From Bordetella avium (GTDB lineage: Bacteria > Pseudomonadota > Gammaproteobacteria > Burkholderiales > Burkholderiaceae_B): a DNA stretch of 64,000 nucleotides. Positions 1 to 8,108 of the stretch are shown here, in pieces. The translations under genes and the position numbers were made by a program. Position 1 is the stretch's first letter. Every line of letters begins with the position of its first letter. The stretch lies in NCBI RefSeq assembly GCF_034424645.1, contig NZ_CP139969.1, positions 248,001 through 312,000 of the forward strand. Reading direction: 5' to 3'. The notes beneath the pieces were generated by a model. That model saw only the letters and a list, made by a program, of their open reading frames with translations. It was not told the DNA's origin and ran no database searches.

Positions 1-781
1 TGCTCAGGCGCGTGTGGCCGATCATTTCGGCATCCAGCGTTTTGCGGCCGTCATGGGGGGGTCGCTCGGTGGCATGCAGGCCCTGAGCTGGGCCATTACC
101 TTGCCCGAGCGGGTCGCCCATTGCGTGGTGATCGCCAGCACCCCTCGCCTGTCGGCCCAGAATATCGGCTTTAACGAAGTGGCGCGCCGCGCCATCATTA
201 CCGATCCGGGCTTCCACGGCGGCAACTACTACGCGCACGATACGGTGCCGCACCGGGGTCTGGCAGTGGCCCGCATGATCGGGCATATCACCTATCTATC
301 CGATGATGATATGGCCGAGAAATTCGGCCGTACCCAACGTGAGCCCGCCGAAAACGGCGCCTATCGTTATGGCTATGATGTCGAATTCGAGGTCGAGTCA
401 TATCTGCGTTATCAAGGCGAGAAATTCTCGCGTTACTTTGACGCGAACACCTATCTGCTCATCACCCGCGCGCTCGATTATTTCGATCCCGCGCGAGCTA
501 CCGGCGGCGATCTCGCCCGCGCCCTGTCATCGGCTCAGGCAGACTTCCTGCTGGTGTCGTTCACGACCGATTGGCGCTTTCCGCCCGAGCGTTCGCGAGA
601 CATCGTGCGCGCGCTGCTCAAGAACGGCAGCCCGGTCACCTATGCCGAGATCGATGCACCCCACGGGCACGATGCCTTCCTGCTCGAAGACGCCCGTTAC
701 CATGCGATGGTGAGCGCTTATTACGAACGCATTGCGCGCAACCTGGGGTTGACGCGCCAAGCCGAGGAGTCTGCGGCATGA
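1..781 (+). CDS. metX: Homoserine O-acetyl/succinyltransferase MetX, 5'-truncated by window edge
   Basis: The reading frame is open from base 2, so the N-terminal part lies outside the window; the 3' end is a TGA at 779-781. The product is an alpha/beta-hydrolase-fold acyltransferase that activates homoserine for methionine synthesis in the cytoplasm. The nucleophile elbow is visible as [10 protein letters not shown] near the start of the fragment, with the catalytic Ser. A late Asp in the segment FTTDWRFPP and a late His in [12 protein letters not shown] complete the expected triad. The stop overlaps the metW start (ATGA), the usual metX-metW arrangement in proteobacteria. Whether the acyl donor is acetyl- or succinyl-CoA cannot be decided from this fragment. 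Confidence 0.95.
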   Translation, partial: AQARVADHFGIQRFAAVMGGSLGGMQALSWAITLPERVAHCVVIASTPRLSAQNIGFNEVARRAIITDPGFHGGNYYAHDTVPHRGLAVARMIGHITYLSDDDMAEKFGRTQREPAENGAYRYGYDVEFEVESYLRYQGEKFSRYFDANTYLLITRALDYFDPARATGGDLARALSSAQADFLLVSFTTDWRFPPERSRDIVRALLKNGSPVTYAEIDAPHGHDAFLLEDARYHAMVSAYYERIARNLGLTRQAEESAA

Positions 782-1389
782 GTCCCGCCATCAACGCGCT
801 TGCGCCGGTCGTCCTGCGTCCGGACCTGGAACGCATCGCCAACTGGATCGCGCCCGCCTCACGCGTACTTGACCTCGGTTGCGCCGACGGCGCGCTGCTG
901 GCTTATCTGCGCGACTATCGCCAGGTGCGCGGCGCGGGCGTCGAGATCGATGACGCCAGCGTCATTGCCTGCGTCGGCCGGGGTGTCGAGGTTATCCAGC
1001 AAAACCTGGAAGATGGTCTGGCGCTGTTTGACGATAAACAGTTCGACACGGTCGTGCTGTCGCAAACCCTCCAGTCCATGCACCGTACCGAGCACATCCT
1101 GCGCGAAATGGCGCGGGTATCGCGTTTTGGTATTGTCTCTTTTCCGAATTTTGGCTATTGGCCGCATGGCTGGTCTATTTTGCGCGGCAGGATGCCGGTG
1201 ACCGGGCAAATGCCTTACCAGTGGTACAACACGCCCAATATCCATTTGTGCACCCTGCGAGACTTCGAAGACCTCGCACGTGACGTCGGGGTGCGCATCC
1301 TGGAGCGTGCCACGTTCAACGACCGTCGCGAGGTCAAGGTATTGCCAGGCTGGCGCAGCACCCTGGCCGTCTATCGCTTCGAGGCGTAA
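778..1389 (+). CDS. metW: Methionine biosynthesis protein MetW
   Basis: A 203-aa SAM-methyltransferase-fold protein that works with MetX; MetW is required for homoserine acyltransferase activity in several proteobacteria. The glycine motif [15 protein letters not shown] (about residues 29-43) is the SAM-binding loop, and the family segment [20 protein letters not shown] follows the central fold. The ATG at 778 overlaps the metX TGA by four bases, so the two genes are translationally coupled. Length and order match the family. No separate promoter is seen. Confidence 0.95.
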   Translation: MSPAINALAPVVLRPDLERIANWIAPASRVLDLGCADGALLAYLRDYRQVRGAGVEIDDASVIACVGRGVEVIQQNLEDGLALFDDKQFDTVVLSQTLQSMHRTEHILREMARVSRFGIVSFPNFGYWPHGWSILRGRMPVTGQMPYQWYNTPNIHLCTLRDFEDLARDVGVRILERATFNDRREVKVLPGWRSTLAVYRFEA

Positions 1390-1502
1390 CGAGCCAGGCT
1401 TGTTGACCATGCCAGCTCGCCTCTAAACAGGTTCTGCACGGACCGCCGCCCAGGAGACTCATCATCGCCTCCGATAGCTACCGGATTTATTTCAGCCGTC
1501 GC

Positions 1503-2717
1503 GTGGCGCCCCTGTTGGCTCTGGGTTTCGCCAGCGGCTTGCCGCTGGCCCTGACCAGCGGCACCTTGCAGGCCTGGGCCACGGTCGAGGGCGCGTCTCT
1601 CCAGGATATCGGTTTCCTGACGCTGGTCGGTAGCGCCTACACACTCAAGTTTCTCTGGGCGCCCCTGATCGACCGCTACGCGCCGCCCTTTCTGGGCCGC
1701 CGCCGCGGCTGGATGCTGCTGACTCAGTTGCTGCTCGCGGTCACCATTATGCTGATGGGCCTGCTTTCTCCCGAGCAGTCCCTGCTGCCTTTGGCGATGC
1801 TGGCCGTGCTAGTGGCTTTTCTGTCCGCGTCGCAAGACATTGCTTTCGATGCCTATTCCACGGACGTTTTGCACAAAAACGAGCGTGGCGCGGGGGCTGC
1901 CGTCAAAGTGCTGGGCTACCGCCTGGCCATGCTGGTGTCGGGGGGGCTGGCGCTGGTGCTGGCCGATCATTGGCTGGGCTGGGGCACGACCTATGTGTTG
2001 ATGGGTTTTTTGATGCTGGCCGGCGTGGCGGGCACCTTCTGGGCGCCCGAACCCGAGCAGCCCAGCGCTGCGCCGCGCAGTCTGGGCCGTGCCGTGGTGG
2101 AGCCGTTTCGGGAGTTTTTCAGCCGCCGGGGCGCGATCATCTTCCTGGCGCTCATCGTGCTCTACAAACTGGGCGATGCCTTCGCGGGCGCCCTGTCCAC
2201 CACCTTTCTGATCCGGGGTGCCGGCTTTACGCCCACTGAGGTGGGCACGGTCAACAAGATTCTCGGTCTGGCCGCCACCATCGTTGGTGCGCTGGCCGGA
2301 GGCGCCATCATGAGTCGTTGGGGCCTGTACCGTTCTCTCATGGCTTTTGGCGCCTTGCAGGCCGTCTCCAATCTAGGCTATTGGCTCATCTCGGTCGCGC
2401 CCAAAAGCATCGGGCTGATGGCGCTTGCCGTCGGTATCGAGAATTTGTGCGGCGGGCTGGGCACGGCCGCCTTCGTCGCACTGCTGATGTCCATGTGCAA
2501 CCGGGCGTTTTCCGCCACGCAGTTTGCACTGTTGTCGGCGCTCTCGGCGGTCGGGCGCACCTATCTAGCGGGCCCGCTCACGCCTGTGCTGGTCGGCTAT
2601 ATGGGATGGCCGGGCTTTTTCATGGCGACGGTGTTCATCGCCCTGCCCGGCCTGGTTTTGCTGTGGCTGCGCAAGAGCGATATCGAGTCGCTCGAGCGTG
2701 AAGGCTTGCGCCTCTGA
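1503..2717 (+). CDS. ampG: AmpG-like MFS transporter (muropeptide permease family)
   Basis: A membrane protein of about 404 aa with some 12 hydrophobic segments and AmpG-type features: LALGFASGLPLAL in the first helix and IDRYAPPFLGRRRGWM in the first cytoplasmic loop. Characterised AmpG imports anhydro-muropeptides for peptidoglycan recycling; substrate is inferred here. Start choice is open. GTG 1503 is the first conventional start, but the frame stays open back to 1407, encodes SDSYRIYFSRR just upstream, and a good Shine-Dalgarno AGGAG sits at 1452-1456, ahead of two ATC codons at 1461 and 1464. GTG 1503 itself has no ribosome-binding site. The true N-terminus may be about 13 residues longer. 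Confidence 0.85.
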   Translation: MAPLLALGFASGLPLALTSGTLQAWATVEGASLQDIGFLTLVGSAYTLKFLWAPLIDRYAPPFLGRRRGWMLLTQLLLAVTIMLMGLLSPEQSLLPLAMLAVLVAFLSASQDIAFDAYSTDVLHKNERGAGAAVKVLGYRLAMLVSGGLALVLADHWLGWGTTYVLMGFLMLAGVAGTFWAPEPEQPSAAPRSLGRAVVEPFREFFSRRGAIIFLALIVLYKLGDAFAGALSTTFLIRGAGFTPTEVGTVNKILGLAATIVGALAGGAIMSRWGLYRSLMAFGALQAVSNLGYWLISVAPKSIGLMALAVGIENLCGGLGTAAFVALLMSMCNRAFSATQFALLSALSAVGRTYLAGPLTPVLVGYMGWPGFFMATVFIALPGLVLLWLRKSDIESLEREGLRL

Positions 2718-2718
2718 T

Positions 2719-3573
2719 TCAGGCCGCAGCCTGGCGCACGATCAGCACGTCGCAGGGAAGCGCCTCCAGCAGTTTTTCCGCCACACTGCCGATCGCTGTG
2801 CGCAGAATGCCGGTCAGGCCGTGCGTGCCGGTCACCACGAGATCGCAGCGGCGCTTGAACACGAACTCCGACAGCATATGTTCCGGCAGACCGGCCTCCA
2901 GCACGATCTCTGGCATGGCTCGGCCCGCCAGCTCTGGCGTGGCGGCCAAAAAGGCCTGCGCTTTTTGCAGCGCATCGTTATAAAAGCTGCGTACCTCGGC
3001 GTCTTGCGGCAGATCGTCTTGCCCAGCCGGTGTGGAATAGGCATGGAATAGCGTGATGCGGGCGTCTGCGGCCAGTTTCAGCGCTGCGGTCAGGGCCTGA
3101 CGTGAGCCTTCGGAAAAGTCGGTGGCAATCACCACGTCTTGATAGGGTTTGCGCGGCCGCGCCTTGACGACCAGCACGGGCGTGCTGGCGTGGCGGGCCA
3201 GCCGTTCGACTGTCGTGCCCAGCAGCAATCGGCCTACCGTCGTTTCGCGCGCCACGCCGGTCACGATGAGCGAACAATTAAAGTGCTGCACCGTATCCAG
3301 AATGACGTCTAGCGGATGGCCGCTCACCACCACCGCTTCAGTTGGCACCCCGGCCTCGGCCAGGTCCTCGGCCAGACGCTGTTCAGCCAGTGCCTTGTGG
3401 TCGGGCGTCAGCCGCCGCCATGCCGGTGTGGCCAGGGTGGAAGCGCTCGGCGGCTCCATGACATGCAGAGCCAGCAGCCGGTCATGGTGTTGGCGTGCCA
3501 GCATCAGGGCGCGGTCCAGGGCGCGGTCGCTGCGGGCGCTCAAGTCCGTTGCGAGCAAGATGGTCTCTGTCAT
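2719..3573 (-). CDS. Tandem-domain universal stress protein (UspA family)
   Basis: A 284-aa cytoplasmic protein made of two UspA domains. The first runs from ILLATDLSARSDRAL to about residue 140, the second from VVIATDFSEGSRQAL to the end. Both contain the ATP-loop pattern G-2x-G-9x-G(S/T): GVARETTVGRLLLGTT in the first and GTHGLTGILRTAIGS in the second. This suggests nucleotide-binding Usp, used in stress or oxygen-limited survival. It ends one base after the convergent ampG stop. A near-consensus FNR palindrome lies about 76 bp upstream of the start, where it could activate transcription. Confidence 0.9.
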   Translation of the reverse strand: MTETILLATDLSARSDRALDRALMLARQHHDRLLALHVMEPPSASTLATPAWRRLTPDHKALAEQRLAEDLAEAGVPTEAVVVSGHPLDVILDTVQHFNCSLIVTGVARETTVGRLLLGTTVERLARHASTPVLVVKARPRKPYQDVVIATDFSEGSRQALTAALKLAADARITLFHAYSTPAGQDDLPQDAEVRSFYNDALQKAQAFLAATPELAGRAMPEIVLEAGLPEHMLSEFVFKRRCDLVVTGTHGLTGILRTAIGSVAEKLLEALPCDVLIVRQAAA

Positions 3574-3642
3574 CTGTCTTCTCCTCTAGGTGAAGCGCGT
3601 ATGCGCTCATACTATTGTGCCGTCTTGCGGCGCCCGCCGGCC

Positions 3643-3656
3643 TTGACAGGCATCAA
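3643..3656. promoter_or_regulatory. Candidate FNR box upstream of the universal stress gene
   Basis: TTGAC-AGGC-ATCAA matches 9 of 10 defined positions of the FNR consensus TTGAT-N4-ATCAA. Its centre (3649.5) lies about 42 bp upstream of the start implied by a minus-strand CACAAT at 3614-3619, the class II activator position. It could also act on the divergent gene at 3701. Confidence 0.5.
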
Positions 3657-3700
3657 GGCCGCGGCTGCCGACCTACAATCGCCTTTTATCCTGAATTGTC

Positions 3701-4339
3701 ATGCCCAGCGAAACGTCCACCTTGCTGCTTCACACCTTGTATCTGATTGCCATCGTAGCCGAAGCCATGACGGCGGCGCTTGCTGCCGGGCGGCGTGAAA
3801 TGGACTGGGTGGGGGTTTGCGTCATCGCCTGCGTTACCGCGCTGGGCGGCGGTTCGCTGCGTGATGTACTGCTCGGGCACTATCCCCTGACCTGGGTGAG
3901 CCATCCCGAGTATCTGGCCATGACGGCCGGCGCTGCCCTGTTGACGGCGTTGTGCGCGCCCATGCTGCGTCATTTACGCAAAGTCTTTCTGCTGCTGGAC
4001 GCATTGGGCCTTGTGGCGTTTTCCATCATCGGCTGCAAAGTCGCCCAGCAGATGGATCTGCCGCTTTCCATCGTGATCATCAGCGGCGTCATTACGGGCT
4101 GTGCGGGCGGCGTTTTGCGTGACGTGCTGTGTAACGATATTCCGCTGCTGTTTCGCAGCGAACTCTATGCCAGCGTTTCTTTGGTCACCGGCGGGCTGTA
4201 TCTCGCCCTGGACCACTACACAGGTACGGTCAACGTAGCGGTGCCCATCGCCCTGGCGGTGGGCCTGGCTTTTCGGCTGCTCGCGCTGCGCTTTAATTGG
4301 CAGATGCCGAAATTCGTCTACCGGGGCGACTGGCACTGA
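3701..4339 (+). CDS. Trimeric intracellular cation channel (TRIC/UPF0126) family protein
   Basis: A 212-aa inner-membrane protein with about seven hydrophobic segments in an internal duplication. The paired glycine-rich motifs are visible: GGGSLRDVLLG in the first half and GCAGGVLRDVL in the second, the signature of the prokaryotic TRIC family (formerly UPF0126, YicG-like). Characterised bacterial members are homotrimeric potassium channels; function here is by family. The ATG at 3701 fits the family N-terminus. A hairpin with a T-run follows the stop. It is divergent from the stress gene and convergent with gdhA. Confidence 0.85.
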   Translation: MPSETSTLLLHTLYLIAIVAEAMTAALAAGRREMDWVGVCVIACVTALGGGSLRDVLLGHYPLTWVSHPEYLAMTAGAALLTALCAPMLRHLRKVFLLLDALGLVAFSIIGCKVAQQMDLPLSIVIISGVITGCAGGVLRDVLCNDIPLLFRSELYASVSLVTGGLYLALDHYTGTVNVAVPIALAVGLAFRLLALRFNWQMPKFVYRGDWH

Positions 4340-4350
4340 GCCGGCAGGCC

Positions 4351-4392
4351 GTCTGCGAGCCCAGACCGCGATCTGGGCTCAGGCAGACTTTT
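4351..4392 (+). terminator. Rho-independent terminator of the TRIC-family gene
   Basis: A long hairpin: GTCTGC pairs with GCAGAC and GAGCCCAGA pairs with TCTGGGCTC around a six-base loop, with a two-base bulge, followed by TTTT on the plus strand. It abuts the gdhA stop codon (4391-4393). Confidence 0.8.
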
Positions 4393-5728
4393 AGTACAGA
4401 CCTTGCTGGAGCATGGCGTCGGCAACCTTGACGAAGCCGGCGATGTTGGCGCCGTCGAGGTAGTTGACGTAGCCTGACTCGGCGTGGCCATGGCGCACGC
4501 AGTTTTCGTGAATGTCGCACATGATGGCAAACAGGCGCTGATCCACTTCTTCGCGGGTCCACGACAGGCGGGCAGCGTTCTGGCTCATTTCCAGGCCGGA
4601 GACGGCCACGCCGCCGGCGTTGCTGGCCTTGCCGGGCGCGTACAGCACATGCGCATCGATAAAGGCCTGGGCGGCCGCCAGCGTGGCGGGCATGTTGGCG
4701 CCTTCGGCCACGCATTTCACGCCGTTGGCGATCAGGATGCGGGCATCCGCTTCATCCAGTTCGTTCTGCGTGGCGCAGGGCAGCGCCACATCCACCGGGA
4801 TCTGCCACGGCCGGGCGCCGGGCAAAAAGCGCAGGCCGAATTGCTTGGCATAGTCTTCGACACGGCCGCGCTGCACGTTCTTGATGTGCATCAGGGCTTG
4901 CAGCTTTTCGGGGGTGAAACCGGCTTCATCGACTACCGTGCCGCCCGAATCGGAGGCGGTGAGCACGCGAGCGCCCAGCGCCATAGCCTTCTCGATAGCG
5001 TATTGGGCGACATTGCCGGAGCCCGAGACGGAAACCCGCAGGCCCTCGAAGGACATGCTCACGCGGCGCAGCATCTGCTCGGCAAAATAGACGGTGCCAA
5101 AGCCGGTGGCTTCGGGGCGGATCAGGCTGCCGCCGAAGCTCAGGCCCTTGCCCGTAAACACACTGGCGGCCGAATTCGACAGTTTCTTCATCATGCCGGC
5201 CATATAGCCGACTTCGCGGGCGCCCACGCCGATGTCGCCAGCCGGCACGTCGGTGTCAGGGCCGAGGTGGCGGTAGAGTTCGACCATCAGGGCCTGGCAA
5301 AAGCGCATCACTTCGCCATCGGACTTGCCCTTGGGGTCGAAATCCGAACCGCCCTTGCCGCCGCCCATGGGCAGCGTGGTCAACGCATTCTTGAGGGTTT
5401 GTTCGAAGGCCAGGAACTTCAGCACCGACAGGTTCACGCTGGGGTGAAAGCGCATGCCGCCCTTGAAAGGACCAATGGCGGAGTTGTGCTGAATACGGAA
5501 AGCGCGGTTGACCTGGGCACGGCCCTGGTCATCGGTCCAGCAGACACGGAACTGAATGACACGCTCGGGTTCGACTAGACGCTCGAGCAGGGCTTGCTGG
5601 CCGTAGCTCGGGTTTTTTTCGATAAACGGCCAGAGGCTGCCCATGACTTCCTGGACGGCTTGCATGAATTCGGGTTGGTGCGGATCGCGGCTGGCAACGC
5701 GGCCCAGGAAATCGTTCAATGACTGCAT
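4391..5728 (-). CDS. gdhA: NADP-type glutamate dehydrogenase
   Basis: A 445-aa hexameric-type dehydrogenase making glutamate from 2-oxoglutarate and ammonium. The family motif PMGGGKGGSDFDPKGKSD (about residues 120-140) carries the catalytic Lys, and PAGDIGVGAREVGYM and the C-terminal segment KASNAGGVAVSGLEMSQN are diagnostic of the GdhA class. The chosen ATG at 5728 has GGAG seven bases upstream; an open extension to 5782 lacks such a site. Cofactor preference is inferred from the family. The gene is convergent with the TRIC-family gene. Confidence 0.95.
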   Translation of the reverse strand: MQSLNDFLGRVASRDPHQPEFMQAVQEVMGSLWPFIEKNPSYGQQALLERLVEPERVIQFRVCWTDDQGRAQVNRAFRIQHNSAIGPFKGGMRFHPSVNLSVLKFLAFEQTLKNALTTLPMGGGKGGSDFDPKGKSDGEVMRFCQALMVELYRHLGPDTDVPAGDIGVGAREVGYMAGMMKKLSNSAASVFTGKGLSFGGSLIRPEATGFGTVYFAEQMLRRVSMSFEGLRVSVSGSGNVAQYAIEKAMALGARVLTASDSGGTVVDEAGFTPEKLQALMHIKNVQRGRVEDYAKQFGLRFLPGARPWQIPVDVALPCATQNELDEADARILIANGVKCVAEGANMPATLAAAQAFIDAHVLYAPGKASNAGGVAVSGLEMSQNAARLSWTREEVDQRLFAIMCDIHENCVRHGHAESGYVNYLDGANIAGFVKVADAMLQQGLY

Positions 5729-6218
5729 GGATGGTCTCCGGTAATGCGACACAGCAGTGCCTGCGGGATCAGATCGGTGCAAAAAATGATCTGCAATGGT
5801 GCGATGCCGTGGAAAAGCACTGGTTTGGTGCGCGATTGTAGGGAGGATTTCCGGGCTCCGGCAGGGGGTGTGAGGCGGGCCGTAAAGTCGGTCATTTCCC
5901 GAATTTAATGGGGACGCATAATTTGATGGGAGAGTGGAAATGTGGCGTTTCAGCTTCGAAGAATTTGCTGAAACAAGGTCTTGTTCTTTTATAAATCAAT
6001 GACTTTAATTATATGTCCCCTATATTCTTGTCGTTGTGCATCGTGCCGGCGGCGGGATGACCAAAGAAACGCCACTCTTTTTTTCGGTAACAGGAGGCAG
6101 GGCAAAAAAATTTGACCCATTGATATGTCCCTAATTATTTTGTCGCATTATGGGCGCAGGGGATCTCGTTATAGTTGAGACCCTGGCCACTTTCGCGCTC
6201 CGAGCGCCTGGGATTTTT
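5729..6218. other. 490-bp gene-free divergent region between gdhA and xth
   Basis: No convincing coding frame. The part near gdhA (to about 5890) is GC-rich like the rest of the window and must hold the gdhA promoter. The middle (about 5897-6150) is clearly AT-richer and contains an inverted-repeat element, listed separately. The xth promoter must lie within or right of it. Confidence 0.7.
5897..6150. mobile_element. Degenerate MITE-like inverted-repeat element
   Basis: Roughly 250 bp, AT-rich, with imperfect terminal inverted repeats: AATGGGGACGCATAATTT on the left against the complement of ATATGTCCCTAATTATTTT on the right. A third copy of the end motif, ATATGTCCCCTATATTCTTG, lies inside near 6013. 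Internal perfect inverted repeats include GTGGCGTTTC (5942-5951) with GAAACGCCAC (6066-6075) and GTTTCAGC (5947-5954) with GCTGAAAC (5967-5974). There is no transposase gene. It looks like a non-autonomous remnant; its family is not recognised. Confidence 0.45.
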
Positions 6219-7001
6219 ATGCTGCGTGTTATTTCCGCCAATCTGAATGGCATCCGGTCCGCCAACACCAAAGGCTTTTTCGATTGGTTGCATCAGCAAA
6301 ACGCCGATTTTGTCTGCGTTCAGGAACTCAAGGCTCAGGAAGCGGACCTCAGTCCCGCCATGAAGGCGCCGGCGCCCTTGCAGGGGTATTTCCATTACGC
6401 CGAAAAAAAGGGCTATAGCGGTGTGGGTATCTACACCCCTCATGAACCCGAATCGGTCGTGATCGGTCTGGGGGTGCCCGATATCGACGCCGAAGGCCGC
6501 TATATCGAGCTGGTCTACCCCAAGCTGTCGGTGGTGTCGGTCTATCTGCCGTCCGGCTCCAGCGGCGATCACCGTCAGACGGCCAAGTATCGCTTCATGG
6601 AACATTTTTATCGTCATCTGGCCGACCTTATCGGCCGTGGCCGGGAAGTGGTCATCTGCGGCGACTGGAATATCGCTCACAAAGAGGCTGACCTCAAAAA
6701 CTGGAAGGGCAATCTCAAGAACAGCGGTTTTCTGCCCGAAGAGCGTGCCTGGCTGACCCAGGTGTTCGACGAACTGAAATGGGTGGATGTCTACCGCCGT
6801 CTCGCGCCGGATGCCACGGGCGAGGGCTATACCTGGTGGAGTAATCGAGGGCAGGCCTGGGCCAAAAACGTAGGCTGGCGCATCGATTACCACATCGCCA
6901 GCGGCGCCTTGGCGGCCACGGCCCAGCAGGCCGCCATCTACAAAGACGTGCGCTTTAGCGATCACGCGCCGCTCACGATCGATTACGACTTTTCCTTGTA
7001 A
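6219..7001 (+). CDS. xth: Exodeoxyribonuclease III-family AP endonuclease
   Basis: A 260-aa cytoplasmic endonuclease/exonuclease/phosphatase-fold enzyme of base-excision repair that cuts at abasic sites. Catalytic landmarks are visible: the N-terminal SANLNGIRSA, the metal-binding Glu in VQELKAQ, CGDWNIAHKEADLKN with the Asp/Asn pair, and the terminal SDHAPLTIDY with the Asp-His. The ATG at 6219 gives the standard N-terminus; an open extension to 6150 has no family similarity. It stands alone between gdhA and pyrE. Confidence 0.93.
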   Translation: MLRVISANLNGIRSANTKGFFDWLHQQNADFVCVQELKAQEADLSPAMKAPAPLQGYFHYAEKKGYSGVGIYTPHEPESVVIGLGVPDIDAEGRYIELVYPKLSVVSVYLPSGSSGDHRQTAKYRFMEHFYRHLADLIGRGREVVICGDWNIAHKEADLKNWKGNLKNSGFLPEERAWLTQVFDELKWVDVYRRLAPDATGEGYTWWSNRGQAWAKNVGWRIDYHIASGALAATAQQAAIYKDVRFSDHAPLTIDYDFSL

Positions 7002-7099
7002 ACCGCCTGGGGTCCCTAAGTCTGCTGCGTGGAGCAACCCAAAAAATGCCGGATCGCGGATAATGGCGCCGTTTGCCATCCTGATCCGGAAGCCCGCGC

Positions 7100-7762
7100 A
7101 TGTCTAATACCGCCACTGATTTCGTCCGTTTTGCCCTTGATGAAGGCGTGCTGCGCTTTGGCAGTTTCAAGGTCAAATCCGGCCGCATGAGCCCCTATTT
7201 TTTTAACGCCGGGCTGTTCAATAGCGGCCGTTCGGTGGGCAAGCTGGCGGCTTTCTATGCCCAGGCCCTGTTGGATTCCGGCCTGAATTTCGACATGCTT
7301 TTTGGCCCGGCTTACAAGGGTATTCCCTTGGCCACGGCCACGGCTGTAGCCTTGGCCGGCCATCCTCAAGCTTCGGGCGACATTCCCTTTGCCTATAACC
7401 GCAAAGAGGCCAAGGACCATGGCGAAGGTGGCACGCTGGTTGGCGCGCCTCTGGCGGGCCGGGTCGTCATCATCGACGATGTCATCACCGCAGGCACCTC
7501 GGTGCGCGAGTCGGTCGAGATCATCCGCGCTGCGGGCGCACAGCCTGCGGCGGTACTGATCGCCATGGATCGCATGGAGCGCGCAGGTCCCGATGAGGCT
7601 CTCTCGCCGCACTCGGCCGTGCAGGATGTCGCCAAGACCTATGGCATTCCCGTGATCAGCATTGCCTCCCTGGCCGATATTCTTCAGCTGCTTCAGGATG
7701 ATGAGCAGTTCGCGGCCCACCGTGATTCGGTGCTGGCGTATCGCGAGCAATACGGCGTTTAA
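7100..7762 (+). CDS. pyrE: Orotate phosphoribosyltransferase
   Basis: A 220-aa cytoplasmic type I phosphoribosyltransferase that converts orotate and PRPP to OMP in pyrimidine synthesis. The PRPP loop [13 protein letters not shown] (about residues 123-135) is intact, and [15 protein letters not shown] near the N-terminus and [11 protein letters not shown] match PyrE. Length is normal. A tandem 84-bp repeat begins four bases after the stop, then a bidirectional terminator. Confidence 0.96.
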   Translation: MSNTATDFVRFALDEGVLRFGSFKVKSGRMSPYFFNAGLFNSGRSVGKLAAFYAQALLDSGLNFDMLFGPAYKGIPLATATAVALAGHPQASGDIPFAYNRKEAKDHGEGGTLVGAPLAGRVVIIDDVITAGTSVRESVEIIRAAGAQPAAVLIAMDRMERAGPDEALSPHSAVQDVAKTYGIPVISIASLADILQLLQDDEQFAAHRDSVLAYREQYGV

Positions 7763-7766
7763 TGTT

Positions 7767-8040
7767 GCCCCCACGCTGCGCAGGCTATCGCCTGCTTGCT
7801 GCCCCCCGAGGGGGCTGTCCCGCCTAGGGACGGCCCGTCGGCGGTCCTTGCCCCCACGCTGCGCAGGCTTGTCGCCTGCTTGCTGCCCCCCGAGGGGGCT
7901 GTCCCGCCTAGGGGCGGCCCGTCGGCGGTCCTTGCCCCCACGCTGCGCAGGCTTGTCGCTTGCTTGCTGTTCTCTGAGGGGGCTGTCCCGCCTAGGGACG
8001 GTCCGTCGGCGGTCCTTGCCCCCACGCTGTCGCTTGCTTA
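7767..8040. repeat. Intergenic tandem repeat, three 83-84 bp units plus a partial fourth
   Basis: Units at 7767-7849, 7850-7933 and 7934-8017, with a partial copy from 8018. Each begins GCCCCCACGCTGCGCAGGCT and carries the self-complementary CCCCCCGAGGGGG and CCCGCCTAGGG(A/G)CGG. Units 1 and 2 are nearly identical; unit 3 has changed its first palindrome to a TTCTCTGAGG form. Any long frame through it is a repeat artefact. It fills most of the 346 bp between pyrE and gatB. Confidence 0.9.
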
Positions 8041-8066
8041 TGGTCGTTTAATCTGCCGGGGAAATC

Positions 8067-8100
8067 ATGAAAAAAGCGGCCCGTAGGCCGCTTTTTTCAT
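8067..8100. terminator. Bidirectional terminator between pyrE and gatB
   Basis: A perfect inverted repeat: AAAAAAGCGGCC, loop CGTA, then GGCCGCTTTTTT, extended by ATG/CAT. It has a T-run on both strands, so it can end both the pyrE transcript and the convergent gatCAB transcript. Confidence 0.92.
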
Positions 8101-8108
8101 GGGTGGGC

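Noticed and set aside
4484..5578. A 364-codon plus-strand frame opposite gdhA
   Set aside because: Antisense shadow of a strongly conserved gene in GC-rich DNA; composition is His/Ala/Gly-rich and matches no family.
7759..8025. An 88-codon minus-strand frame and longer plus-strand frames through the pyrE-gatB gap
   Set aside because: They only translate the 84-bp tandem repeat, whose length is a multiple of three; no ribosome-binding site or family likeness.
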